Shown here in pieces: positions 40,159 through 48,047 of a stretch of 64,000 nt of DNA. The stretch's first letter is position 1. Each line of letters begins with the position of its first letter. The notes under the pieces were generated by a model. That model worked only from the letters and a program-made list of their open reading frames with translations. It was not told where the DNA came from and did no database searches. Source of the stretch: Levilactobacillus brevis (GTDB lineage Bacteria > Bacillota > Bacilli > Lactobacillales > Lactobacillaceae); NCBI GenBank assembly GCA_021383565.1, contig CP079699.1, positions 1,550,001 to 1,614,000 on the forward strand. Direction: 5' to 3'. Both the position numbers and the translations under genes were made by a program.

Positions 40159-41085
40159 ATGCACAGAGCACACCATCTGAAAGCGCGATCGTTAGCGATT
40201 GCTGCGGCAGCCGCACTCCTATTCGCGCCGGCTGTTGCCACCAGTACCGTCACAGCACAAGCAGCCAGCGTGACGCCTTCAGCCGCCAAGTTGAAGAAGT
40301 CCAAGAGCTACTACCGTAAGAACGCCAAAAGCTTGGGCAAGAAGTACAAGTTAGCCTTTGACGCCCAAACCGCTCTGAAGAAGAACGGCAAAGCTACGGT
40401 GTGGATCAACACCAAGGACGCCAAACTCAAGAGCAGTGTTAAAATCGCCATGAACTACTGGAACAAGAAGCTGGGTAAGAAGGAGTTCGTGCAGGGGTCT
40501 AAAAAGAACCATACCCTGACCTTCTCCGTCTCCAAGGCGAAAGCCACGAAGAGCGATCAGAGTGACGCCTGGTGGACGCCTAGCAATAAACGACTACAAG
40601 TTCGGTGGTCCTACTATCAGGCCGAAACCAAAAATATCGGGGTCGCCATGACCAACCAGTTAAACGATGCGTTCTACAACAAGTACGCCAACACCATTGA
40701 ATCGCACGCCAAAGCCAACTTAGCAGCTAAGGGGATCACGTCTGCTGACACCGACTACCAGGACGCCTTCAACGCCGAAGCGCAATCCGTCGAAAAGTCT
40801 CTGCCGGCTTACAGTACGCTTGAAAAAGAAGTCCAAGGCGTCAACACGGTGGCCAAGAACGGCCGAATGTACGAGTACGCTAGCACGATTGCCCACGAAC
40901 TGGGCCACGTGATGGGACTCAATCATTCACCGAATAAATCAGACCTGATGTACTTTGAAAGTGGTAACAGCAACGTTTACAGCTACAAGAAAGTCAAGGC
41001 CGGGTTGTCTAAATATAATCCGGTCACGAAGACCGATAAGAACCGTGCAAAACTCGCCCTTAAAATTTACACGGCTGTTCACTAA
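40159..41085 (+). CDS. Secreted matrixin-like zinc metalloprotease
   Basis: A 308-aa protein. A signal peptide with Ala-rich core ends near AQA-AS (residue 35). A Lys-rich mature part follows, then HELGHVMGLNH-SPNKSDLMYFES at about residues 246-263, which is the metzincin HExxHxxGxxH motif with a Met-turn (DLMY). The family is M10-like; its target is unknown and could be cell-wall or environmental protein. ATG 40159 follows GAGGAGG. The protein is monocistronic and ends at a strong terminator (41102-41130). Similar Lys/Tyr-rich extracellular style recurs in the GH25 and GH8 proteins nearby. Confidence 0.85.
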   Translation: MHRAHHLKARSLAIAAAAALLFAPAVATSTVTAQAASVTPSAAKLKKSKSYYRKNAKSLGKKYKLAFDAQTALKKNGKATVWINTKDAKLKSSVKIAMNYWNKKLGKKEFVQGSKKNHTLTFSVSKAKATKSDQSDAWWTPSNKRLQVRWSYYQAETKNIGVAMTNQLNDAFYNKYANTIESHAKANLAAKGITSADTDYQDAFNAEAQSVEKSLPAYSTLEKEVQGVNTVAKNGRMYEYASTIAHELGHVMGLNHSPNKSDLMYFESGNSNVYSYKKVKAGLSKYNPVTKTDKNRAKLALKIYTAVH

Positions 41086-41101
41086 ATTTAACGTCAACTT
41101 C

Positions 41102-41130
41102 TACCCGGAATTCAGTTCCGGGTATTTTTT
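41102..41130 (+). terminator. Terminator of the metalloprotease gene
   Basis: TACCCGGAA (41102-41110) pairs with TTCCGGGTA (41116-41124), followed by TTTTT. Confidence 0.92.
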
Positions 41131-41259
41131 ATTTGCTCACCAAAATTGTCGCTTTTCACGAGCTTGCAATCTAACTGTAATCAATTGTAAATCTGTAGTA
41201 ACCTGCTAGCTGGTCACACCGTGTACAATAGCAGGTAAAGACTGAGGAGGATGTCATTC

Positions 41260-42201
41260 ATGCAAATTAAGTTACATAAATTGGTTGCCGGTATCGCGGC
41301 TTTTGCAGCTGTGTTGGCCGTTGGGGTTAGTTTGAACACGACGACGGCGAACGCTGCGGGTAAGAAAGTTGCCGATATCTCGCAATACCAAGGGAATATC
41401 AATTGGAAAAAAGCGTCTAAGGACTTAAAGTACGCGATTATTCGGGTTCAACACGGGAGTAAGGGTGACGCTGGCTACATGATCGATAGCAAGCGTAACG
41501 TCAACGCTAATGGTGCTTACAAGAACGGCGTGCCATTCGGCCAGTACATGTTTGCCGAATTCACCAGCGTTAAGGATGCCCAACAAGAAGCCAAGGACTT
41601 CTACAAGCGGAGCAACAAGCATACGAAGTTCTTCGTCTTGGATGAAGAAAAGCGGATGCCATCTGCTAAAGGTAAGGAACAAACTTACGTTAACGCTTGG
41701 TTGAAGACGATGCGTGGGTTGACCGACAAGCCATTAATCATGTACGCCGGCGAATACTACGCCAACGCACACAACCTGAACTTCGACAAGTTTGATGGTA
41801 CTTGGATTGCCAAGTACAGTTCCGTTAAGCCTAAGGTCAGCGGCACGTCCGTCGACTTGTGGCAATACACCAGTACTGGCCGCGTCTCCGGTATCAGTGG
41901 CAACGTTGACTTGAACAAGGTACTTGATAGTTCTGCCGTGAATAAGTGGTTCTCCGGCAAGACCAAGAGTGCAGCTAGCTACTACAAGAGCATGACTGAC
42001 GTTAGTGGTATCAAGACCAAGAAGACCGTCTACCAATACAATTCAACGTCATTCACGAAGAACAAGCGCAGTACCAAAGTTACTGCTGGGACGAAGTTGG
42101 CCGTTAAAGCCATCACCAAGAACAGCAAGAACGCCTACCGTTTCCAATTAACTAACGGTAAGTACGTCACGGCGAACCAGGCCTACGTTTCAACTTATTA
42201 A
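41260..42201 (+). CDS. Secreted GH25 muramidase (lysozyme family)
   Basis: A 313-aa peptidoglycan hydrolase. Signal peptide to about residue 32 (TTTANA-AGKK). The catalytic GH25 domain covers about 36-215 with D39 (VADISQYQG), the acid/base D128-E129 region (FFVLDEEKR), and VDLWQYTSTGRVSGISGNVDLN. A C-terminal ~60-aa beta domain (KKTVYQYNSTSFTKNKRSTKVTAGTKL) may bind cell wall. ATG 41260 is 9 nt after GAGGAGG; ATG 41251 would overlap the site. Role in wall turnover or competition is inferred. Confidence 0.9.
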   Translation: MQIKLHKLVAGIAAFAAVLAVGVSLNTTTANAAGKKVADISQYQGNINWKKASKDLKYAIIRVQHGSKGDAGYMIDSKRNVNANGAYKNGVPFGQYMFAEFTSVKDAQQEAKDFYKRSNKHTKFFVLDEEKRMPSAKGKEQTYVNAWLKTMRGLTDKPLIMYAGEYYANAHNLNFDKFDGTWIAKYSSVKPKVSGTSVDLWQYTSTGRVSGISGNVDLNKVLDSSAVNKWFSGKTKSAASYYKSMTDVSGIKTKKTVYQYNSTSFTKNKRSTKVTAGTKLAVKAITKNSKNAYRFQLTNGKYVTANQAYVSTY

Positions 42202-42215
42202 TCAGTCATCTATTA

Positions 42216-42248
42216 AGGGTCACTGGCCATCGCCAGCGGCCCTTTTTT
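42216..42248 (+). terminator. Terminator of the GH25 gene
   Basis: GGGTC-CTGGC pairs with GCCAG-GGCCC around a 4-nt loop, followed by TTTTTT. Confidence 0.85.
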
Positions 42249-42345
42249 GATCTCATGTTTACATCCTTAGACTGGTGGATTCGCTGTTATTGAAAGCGGT
42301 TAATTATGCTATGATAAAGCTATGAAATCTTTGGGAGGGATTGGT

Positions 42346-43293
42346 ATGCAAGGTCTATTACTCGTTAACTTAGGCTCACCGGCATCCCCAGAAACAGCGG
42401 ATGTACGCGCCTACCTCAAGACATTTCTCAGTGATCGCAGTGTGATTGAAATGCCACCGGCGCTCTGGCAACCCATTTTACGGGGGATTATTCTGCCGTT
42501 ACGGTCCTGGCGCTCGGCCACCTTTTATCAACACATCTGGACCAAGGAGGGATCGCCTCTCGTCGTTTATACGCAACGGATCGCCCAGCAGGTCCAACAG
42601 TTATTACCCGACTGGCAGGTCCGGTACGCCATGACCTATGGTGAACCGGACATTGCACAGACGCTAAACGATATGGTCCGTCAGGGCTGTGAACACGTTG
42701 TTCTCCTGCCTCTCTTCCCCCAATACACCCAGAGCACGCATGGTGGTATCTTCAAACAAGCTTCAGCTAGTGATGCCGAACTCCTGACCATTCGCCACTT
42801 CTACCAGGAACCGGCCTACCTCGACTTGTTGGCCGATCAGGTCTGGCACGCCTACCAGCAGGCTGATTTCGACGCCGTTCTCTTCAGTTACCACAGCATT
42901 CCTAGCGCGATGGTGGCGCACGGCGACCCCTATCCCGACGAATGCCAGGCCACGACACGCGGCGTACTCGAGCGCCTACCGGACTTACCTGCTGAGAAGG
43001 TTCAGACCGTCTATCAGTCCAAGTTTGGGCCGATGCCGTGGCAGAAACCGTACTTAAAAAATACGCTCATGCAACTCGTCGAATTGGGCAAACGAAATGT
43101 TCTAATTGCCACACCGTCCTTCGTGGCCGACTGTCTGGAGACCTTGGAGGAAGATTACGTTCAAAATTACCAGACGTTCAAGGCCAGTGGCGGCGATAAC
43201 TTTCAGCTGGTGCCGCCCATGAACGACGACCCGCGCTTTGCAAAATTCCTCGCCGCGTTGGCGCAACGAAGGGCGCGTGATGGCCATGCCTGA
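42346..43293 (+). CDS. hemH: Ferrochelatase
   Basis: A 315-aa enzyme inserting iron into a porphyrin or coproporphyrin. Catalytic FSYHSIP (His) and the ALL-FVADCLETLEE motif (Glu) are present; GLLLVNLGSPASPETADVRAYLKTFLSDR is the typical start. ATG 42346 lies 6 nt after GGGAGGG. No other heme gene is in the window; some lactobacilli keep hemH while needing external porphyrin or heme. mntH overlaps its 3' end by 14 nt, so metal import and iron insertion are translated together. Confidence 0.93.
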   Translation: MQGLLLVNLGSPASPETADVRAYLKTFLSDRSVIEMPPALWQPILRGIILPLRSWRSATFYQHIWTKEGSPLVVYTQRIAQQVQQLLPDWQVRYAMTYGEPDIAQTLNDMVRQGCEHVVLLPLFPQYTQSTHGGIFKQASASDAELLTIRHFYQEPAYLDLLADQVWHAYQQADFDAVLFSYHSIPSAMVAHGDPYPDECQATTRGVLERLPDLPAEKVQTVYQSKFGPMPWQKPYLKNTLMQLVELGKRNVLIATPSFVADCLETLEEDYVQNYQTFKASGGDNFQLVPPMNDDPRFAKFLAALAQRRARDGHA

Positions 43294-44608
43294 ACCTCAA
43301 CGTCCCAGTCTAGACGAGGTCAACCGTAGTGTGGCCGTTCCCAACTATGGTGCCTCATTTTTCCAAAAATTTCTCGCCTATAGCGGACCGGGGGCCCTGG
43401 TCGCCGTGGGCTACATGGATCCCGGCAACTGGCTAACTTCACTAGCGGGTGGCAGCCAGTACCGCTACCAATTACTGGCCGTGTTGACGCTTTCCATTCT
43501 GGTTGCCATGTTCATGCAGACCCTCGCCATTAAGTTGGGCGTGGTGGCCCGCCGCGACCTGGCCCAGGCAATCGCCGAGCGGGTACCGACGCCGCTACGG
43601 TTCACACTGTGGATTCTCAACGAAATCGCCATGATGGCTACCGATCTGACGGGCGTGGTAGGTACCGCCATCGCGTTGAAGCTTCTCTTCGGCCTGCCGC
43701 TAGTCTACGGCATTCTGTTGACGATTGCGGACGTTCTGATTGTGCTCTTATTTCTGCGCTTTGGGATTCGACGCGTCGAATTCATTGTCTTGGCCGCCAT
43801 CCTGACCGTGGGCGTCATCTTTGCCATTGAAGTCGCCCGCGCACATCCCGCCCTGCCGGCGATTCTGCGGGGCGTCGTGCCCACAACTAGCCTGTTGACG
43901 GACCACCGCCGCTTGATTCTCAGTGTCGGTATCATTGGTGCGACCATCATGCCCCACAACCTTTACCTGCATTCATCCTTGGCGCAGAGTCGGCGCTACG
44001 ACTACCATGATCCTCAGCAAGTCAACGAGGCGCTGCGATTTGGCAAATGGGACTCCAACGTCCACCTAATTGCGGCGCTAATTGTCAACGCGCTACTGCT
44101 GATCCTAGGCGGCACTCTCTTCTTCGGGCGCACGGGCCAACTCACCAGCCTGCAAGCCGTCTTCACAGGGCTTAAAAATTCGGCGATTGTCGGTAGTCTG
44201 GCCAGTCCCGTCATGAGCTGGCTCTTCGCCTTTGCGCTCCTCATCACCGGATTAATCTCCTCTATCACCAGTACCCTCTCCGGTCAAATCGTGATGGAAG
44301 GTTACATTCACATTCGCCTACCACTCTGGCAACGACGACTACTGACACGATTCGTCACGCTCATTCCGATTCTCCTCATTGGGTGGCTCATCGGCTTTAA
44401 CGACCGAACGTTTGAGCACCTCATCGTCTACGCACAGGTCACGTTGAGTGTGGCCCTTCCCTTTACGCTATTTCCGATGGTGGCCCTCACTGGTAGCACC
44501 CAGCTTCTCGGTGAACACGCCAATCGGCGCTGGGTCACCGCCTTAGGTTACCTGCTCACTGCCGTCATTACCGTATTCAATCTGCAATTATTACGTGATC
44601 TCTTCTAA
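43280..44608 (+). CDS. mntH: Manganese/divalent metal transporter, Nramp family
   Basis: A 442-aa proton-coupled Mn(II) importer. The metal-binding helices are DPGNW in helix 1 (GYMDPGNWLTS) and MPHNLYLHS in helix 6; 11 hydrophobic segments are visible. ATG 43280 (MAMPEP) is preferred, with AAGGGCG upstream inside hemH; the frame is open further upstream but runs inside hemH coding sequence. The overlap with hemH means translational coupling. Terminator at 44608-44642. Confidence 0.92.
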   Translation: MAMPEPQRPSLDEVNRSVAVPNYGASFFQKFLAYSGPGALVAVGYMDPGNWLTSLAGGSQYRYQLLAVLTLSILVAMFMQTLAIKLGVVARRDLAQAIAERVPTPLRFTLWILNEIAMMATDLTGVVGTAIALKLLFGLPLVYGILLTIADVLIVLLFLRFGIRRVEFIVLAAILTVGVIFAIEVARAHPALPAILRGVVPTTSLLTDHRRLILSVGIIGATIMPHNLYLHSSLAQSRRYDYHDPQQVNEALRFGKWDSNVHLIAALIVNALLLILGGTLFFGRTGQLTSLQAVFTGLKNSAIVGSLASPVMSWLFAFALLITGLISSITSTLSGQIVMEGYIHIRLPLWQRRLLTRFVTLIPILLIGWLIGFNDRTFEHLIVYAQVTLSVALPFTLFPMVALTGSTQLLGEHANRRWVTALGYLLTAVITVFNLQLLRDLF

Positions 44609-44642
44609 AAAAACTCCCGACAAGTCCTGTCGAGAGTTTTTT
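44608..44642. terminator. Shared terminator of mntH and the GH8 gene
   Basis: AAAAACTC-CGACA pairs with TGTCG-GAGTTTTT, usable for the plus-strand mntH and the convergent minus-strand GH8 gene. Confidence 0.88.
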
Positions 44643-44645
44643 CGG

Positions 44646-45776
44646 TTACTGTAACCCGGTAACCACCTGTAATGTAGCCGAATAATAATTGTGTTTTTCG
44701 ATGGTCCGCGGCAATTGCTTAGCCGTCTTGTTCTTCAGTCCAGTTTGTTTCAACGTCTTCGCGGCAAAATGAACGGGGGCTGTGAACGCCGTATTTTCAT
44801 AAGAATTGACCGCCTTGCCACCTAACGTGTAGACCGCGGTGATTTTTTTCTTACGATTGAAGAATTTCAACTGCTTCAACAGCGCCTTCTTGGTCGTACT
44901 ATCCTTGCGAATCTTGTAGGTTTGCGCTAGCCGCCAAGGTACCCGGTTAGCATTGTAACCCACCTGATTATCCGTGCTGGATTCGATGCTATATGGTTTC
45001 ACGGCCTTCAGCTTCAGACTCTTTCCCGTCACCAGGATAAAATCAGGGAACAGCCCCGTCTTGTGACGCGCACTGAGTTTCTTCACGGCCGACTGGCTAC
45101 GCTTGGCTACCTTCGTCCACGTCCCATCCTTGGTGTAGGTAGCGAACGTCTTGAAGTACCCCGTCATCAGGTCGGAGGTCCGCAATTTGCTCAAATCATA
45201 ACTATTTGTGGCCCAGTTGCCCATCGTCGGCAGGTAGGTCGTATGATTGATTTCTTTTTGCTTAATGGCCTTGATCAGCTTCTTGGCTGCGGCCCGGTAA
45301 TTGGTGTGCTTACTGCCCCACTTCTTGTCCGCCAAGATTAAGGCGTAGGCGATATCCAAGTCGCCATCCGTTGCAGAATTTCGTTGCGAGCCCGTGCTGG
45401 TCATCTTGCCACCACGCTTGGTCTGTTGCCACTGCATGAGCGGCACCTTGCTGGAAACGCGATGCGCCCGGTAGTATTTATACATCTGGTTAAATGTCGT
45501 CTGGGTCTTGGCCCCCTTCTTGGCCGCCAGGACGGTCGCTAACATCCCGTAGCCCTGTCCCTCAGACAGCGCCGTGGTTGCGCCCTGACCGTTATTAGAC
45601 TTCACGTACTTTTGCGTCTTTCCACCAACGTAGGCCTTCTTCCACTGCCGGTACTGCGTCACGGCCTGGCTGGTCTTAGCCTGTGCGGTCGTTGGTCGTA
45701 ATACATTTAAGCCCATGACCAAGCCACTCACAGCTAACATACCGAGAAGGCCAGCGAAAATTTTACGTTTCTGCAT
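44646..45776 (-). CDS. Secreted GH8 glycosidase (cellulase/BcsZ-like)
   Basis: A 376-aa enzyme with a signal peptide (cleavage after TAQA, residue ~33). GH8 motifs are ALSEGQGYGMLATVLA with catalytic Glu72 and NSATDGDLDIAYALILA with the Asp near 137-139; WRLAQTY in the middle and a C-terminal PVHFAAKT are in the expected positions. Substrate may be beta-glucan, cellulose-like exopolysaccharide or chitosan; the window has no cellulose synthase. ATG 45776 follows AAGGGG. It stands alone. Confidence 0.88.
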   Translation of the reverse strand: MQKRKIFAGLLGMLAVSGLVMGLNVLRPTTAQAKTSQAVTQYRQWKKAYVGGKTQKYVKSNNGQGATTALSEGQGYGMLATVLAAKKGAKTQTTFNQMYKYYRAHRVSSKVPLMQWQQTKRGGKMTSTGSQRNSATDGDLDIAYALILADKKWGSKHTNYRAAAKKLIKAIKQKEINHTTYLPTMGNWATNSYDLSKLRTSDLMTGYFKTFATYTKDGTWTKVAKRSQSAVKKLSARHKTGLFPDFILVTGKSLKLKAVKPYSIESSTDNQVGYNANRVPWRLAQTYKIRKDSTTKKALLKQLKFFNRKKKITAVYTLGGKAVNSYENTAFTAPVHFAAKTLKQTGLKNKTAKQLPRTIEKHNYYSATLQVVTGLQ

Positions 45777-45887
45777 CCCAAATCAGTCCCCTTTTTGATG
45801 CGTCTTTATGTTTTATTATGTAACTTTTCTCACAACTTGTCGTCCAAAATGACTCAGTCTGCTGGAAATGGCCTAGAAAAAATTAGC

Positions 45888-45921
45888 AAAAAAAGGCGTC
45901 CAGGAAGGGGCCCCGGACGTC
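45888..45921 (-). terminator. Terminator of the CMD gene
   Basis: On the minus strand GACGTCC pairs with GGACGCC around a long G/C loop, followed by TTTTTTT. Confidence 0.75.
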
Positions 45922-45929
45922 AATTCTGT

Positions 45930-46250
45930 CTAGTCTTTAAAGATTTCCTTGGCAATGACAAATGCGGACCAAGCCTTAGGCCAACCCACGTAGAAGGCTA
46001 AATGCGTAATCACTTCGGAGATTTCATCCTTGGTGATGCCATTGCCCTTGCCAATCTTCAGGTGGGCGGGCAATTGTTCAAAATTCCCCGCCGAAATCAA
46101 GGCGGAAATGGTAATCAGACTCCGTTGATGAGCGGACAGCTTGTCCTCACGCGACCACACTTGCCCGAATAAAACATCATCATTTAACTCGGCAAATTTA
46201 GGGGCAAATTCACCTAAATTATCCCGACCAGCCGTTTGTTTCTTTGCCAT
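45930..46250 (-). CDS. Carboxymuconolactone decarboxylase family protein
   Basis: A 106-aa CMD-domain protein (LITISALISAGNFEQLPAHLKIGKGNGITKDEISEVITHLAFYVGWPKAWSA). The redox CxxC of AhpD-type members is missing and only the His of ITHLAFYVGW remains, as in the CMD decarboxylase-like subgroup. It lies 13 bp after the cupin gene and with it and the MerR gene forms an operon. A joint role in a stress or aldehyde response is suggested by the regulator type, not by a known reaction. Confidence 0.88.
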   Translation of the reverse strand: MAKKQTAGRDNLGEFAPKFAELNDDVLFGQVWSREDKLSAHQRSLITISALISAGNFEQLPAHLKIGKGNGITKDEISEVITHLAFYVGWPKAWSAFVIAKEIFKD

Positions 46251-46263
46251 TATCCGTAACCTC

Positions 46264-46680
46264 CTAGTCTAAAGCGTCGTAATGAGCATCGTCAACGGGT
46301 TCCAACCATTCTGGCGTGCCCGCGGTGATGGCGATGTGGCTGAACCAGCTATCCTTCGTCGCACCGTGCCAATGCTTAACACCATCTTTAGTAACCACCA
46401 CGTCACCAGGATGTAAGCGCCGTGCGGGTTGACCGGCTTCCTGGTACCAGCCTTCGCCGCCAGTTACCAGTAAAATTTGAAAGCCGTTGTGGTGAATATG
46501 CCAGTTGTTCCGGCAACCGGGTTCAAACGTCACGTTACCAACCCCCACACTGACGTCGGGATCATTGACTAATCCTTGTAAGTAACTTTGTCCGGTGAAA
46601 ACATCCTGATAGGCCACGTTCTTGTCGCCAGCAGGAAAAATCACACCATTTTTGACTTCTTCATTTTTTGCCAAATTCAT
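46264..46680 (-). CDS. Cupin-domain protein
   Basis: A 138-aa single-cupin protein. It has the metal-binding NNWHIHHNGFQILLVTGGEGWYQEAG (His pair and Glu/Gln), HPGDVVVTKDGVKHWHGATK and its second His, consistent with cupin_2. Such proteins are often paired with CMD proteins in short operons. Enzymatic role is unassigned. ATG 46680 lies directly after the MerR gene (gap 11 bp) and 13 bp before the CMD gene. Confidence 0.87.
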   Translation of the reverse strand: MNLAKNEEVKNGVIFPAGDKNVAYQDVFTGQSYLQGLVNDPDVSVGVGNVTFEPGCRNNWHIHHNGFQILLVTGGEGWYQEAGQPARRLHPGDVVVTKDGVKHWHGATKDSWFSHIAITAGTPEWLEPVDDAHYDALD

Positions 46681-46691
46681 GCACTCCTTTG

Positions 46692-47120
46692 CTATTCTTG
46701 GTTAAAGCGTTGCAAATAATCGTGGAAACTCTCGGAATCGGCGATGGTCTGGTCCAGCTTACCGTCGTACCAGTCAATCTTGTGACGTAGCACTTGCAGA
46801 TGCATCTGTAGTTCGGCAATATCGGCCTCAGCATCATCCTTAGTTTTCTGCAACATCTCCCGGCGTTCGGGAATCGTTGCGTCGCCCTGGGCCCGCAACG
46901 TCACGTAACGTTTAAGCTCATTGAGTCGCATGCCGGTGCCCTTCAAATGTAAGATGAACCCTACCCACCGAATATCCAAATCCGTGTAGTAACGGATGCC
47001 AGCCTCATCGCGATGAGACTTAATCAGGCCCTGGTCCTCGTAGTACCGCAACGTATACGTGGATAGACCCACTAATTTGGCAAATTCGCCAATCCGATAA
47101 CGACGGTTCGTCTCTACCAT
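46692..47120 (-). CDS. MerR-family regulator of the cupin-CMD operon
   Basis: A 142-aa regulator with an N-terminal winged helix (YRIGEFAKLVGLSTYTLRYYEDQGLI, residues ~6-31) and a coiled-coil dimer helix (MLQKTKDDAEADIAELQMHLQVLRHKIDWYDGKLDQ). No Cys is present, so thiol sensing is excluded; it resembles the AdhR/NmlR type that lacks its Cys. ATG 47120 is 7 nt after AAGGAGG; the frame is open to 47147 but the extra codons overlap that site. It probably controls its own promoter at 47153-47183. Confidence 0.9.
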   Translation of the reverse strand: MVETNRRYRIGEFAKLVGLSTYTLRYYEDQGLIKSHRDEAGIRYYTDLDIRWVGFILHLKGTGMRLNELKRYVTLRAQGDATIPERREMLQKTKDDAEADIAELQMHLQVLRHKIDWYDGKLDQTIADSESFHDYLQRFNQE

Positions 47121-47152
47121 GTCGCCACCTCCTTCGCTTCCTAACAAGTCCT

Positions 47153-47183
47153 AGTAAACACCTTAGAGTGCACTTTAAGTCAA
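47153..47183 (-). promoter_or_regulatory. MerR-type promoter with a 19-bp spacer
   Basis: On the minus strand TTGACT (47183-47178), a 19-bp spacer with the dyad CTTaaAGTGCACTctAAG, and TTTACT (47158-47153). Overlong spacers with a central dyad are the MerR/AdhR operator type. Confidence 0.78.
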
Positions 47184-47204
47184 GCTGAATTTGATAAAAA
47201 ATAA

Positions 47205-47228
47205 AAAAGCCGGACGCGCCGCCCGACC
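47205..47228 (-). terminator. Terminator of the first TetR gene
   Basis: On the minus strand GTCGGGCG pairs with CGTCCGGC (one mismatch), followed by TTTTT. Confidence 0.7.
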
Positions 47229-47234
47229 CTTAAT

Positions 47235-47804
47235 CTATTCCAATGTCATCTGATCGATGACTAACTGCATCATCTGCTGGAACCGTTCGTCAATCCGCTT
47301 CTGCGGCAACTTCAAGTACCCCCCCAGTTCCTGCATGATAAAGCCAAACAGGGCCGAACGATACAACGTCGATTCAACTAAGTTGGGATTATCGGCCCCT
47401 TCCAGTACGTGCAGGCTCTCAAACATTTGCTTATACAAGTCCCATAAGGCTTGATGCGTTCGCTTTAATTGACGTAAGTCATTGGAATTCATTAAAATGG
47501 GCGCCAGGTGTTTTTCCTGACGACACCCCTTCCGGAATTCCTGGGCAAAGACCATTAAGGCTTCTTTTCCACCCACGCCAAACAAACGATGCATCAACCG
47601 ATCAGTCAACTTATTGACGAAGCGTAGCCCCACTTGATCGAGCAAATCATTCAAACTATCCGCGTAGTTATAAACGGATTGCGGTCGAATCTCCAAGGCA
47701 TCCGCTAAGGCCCGGATCGTCAGGTTTTCCAATCCCCGCTCCGCGATCAACCGGTTCGCCTGATCCAACACAATCTCTCTGGTTAATGTTCGCCGTTTTA
47801 CCAC
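47235..47804 (-). CDS. TetR-family regulator
   Basis: A 189-aa regulator with an N-terminal HTH (LTREIVLDQANRLIAERGLENLTIRALADALEIRPQSVYNYADSLNDLLD) and a ligand domain; the C-terminus resembles the WHG subgroup (ALFGFIMQELGGYLKLPQ). GTG 47804 follows GAGG by 7 nt. Target is unknown; the MerR-cupin-CMD operon is upstream and the 51-aa gene is on the other side. Confidence 0.85.
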   Translation of the reverse strand: MVKRRTLTREIVLDQANRLIAERGLENLTIRALADALEIRPQSVYNYADSLNDLLDQVGLRFVNKLTDRLMHRLFGVGGKEALMVFAQEFRKGCRQEKHLAPILMNSNDLRQLKRTHQALWDLYKQMFESLHVLEGADNPNLVESTLYRSALFGFIMQELGGYLKLPQKRIDERFQQMMQLVIDQMTLE

Positions 47805-47891
47805 GTTCTCGCCTCTTTCTGAAGTGTTCAATACTTCCTATTATACCTTGAATAGGTGTCTTAAACCAAATCAATCATGGGGCTCCCACGC

Positions 47892-48047
47892 TTATTTCTT
47901 CGGGCGATCACGAGAAAAAAGATCGGCTAACGACACCCAAGCCTGACCGTACCCGCCACCTATCAGACCACTGCCCAACATAGCCAGCAGAAAACTACGC
48001 GTCAGCCATGCCCGTTGCTCGGTCTTAATCTGCTTATCTTCAATCAT
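47892..48047 (-). CDS. Small single-span membrane protein coupled to the PfkB gene, 51 aa
   Basis: Start ATG 48047 overlaps the pfkB-like stop (ATGA, 4-nt overlap). The product has one hydrophobic segment (SFLLAMLGSGLIGGGYGQAWV, residues ~18-38) and a polar N-terminus (MIEDKQIKTEQRAW). It has no known family. The strict overlap makes it part of the DraG-NCS1-PfkB operon; a transporter-associated role is possible but unproven. It was easy to miss because it is short. Confidence 0.75.
   Translation of the reverse strand: MIEDKQIKTEQRAWLTRSFLLAMLGSGLIGGGYGQAWVSLADLFSRDRPKK

Noticed and set aside
41198-41217. Imperfect palindrome around GTAACC-TGCTAGCT-GGTCAC before the GH25 gene
   Set aside because: It is a plausible operator by symmetry only, with no -35 match nearby; too weak to list.
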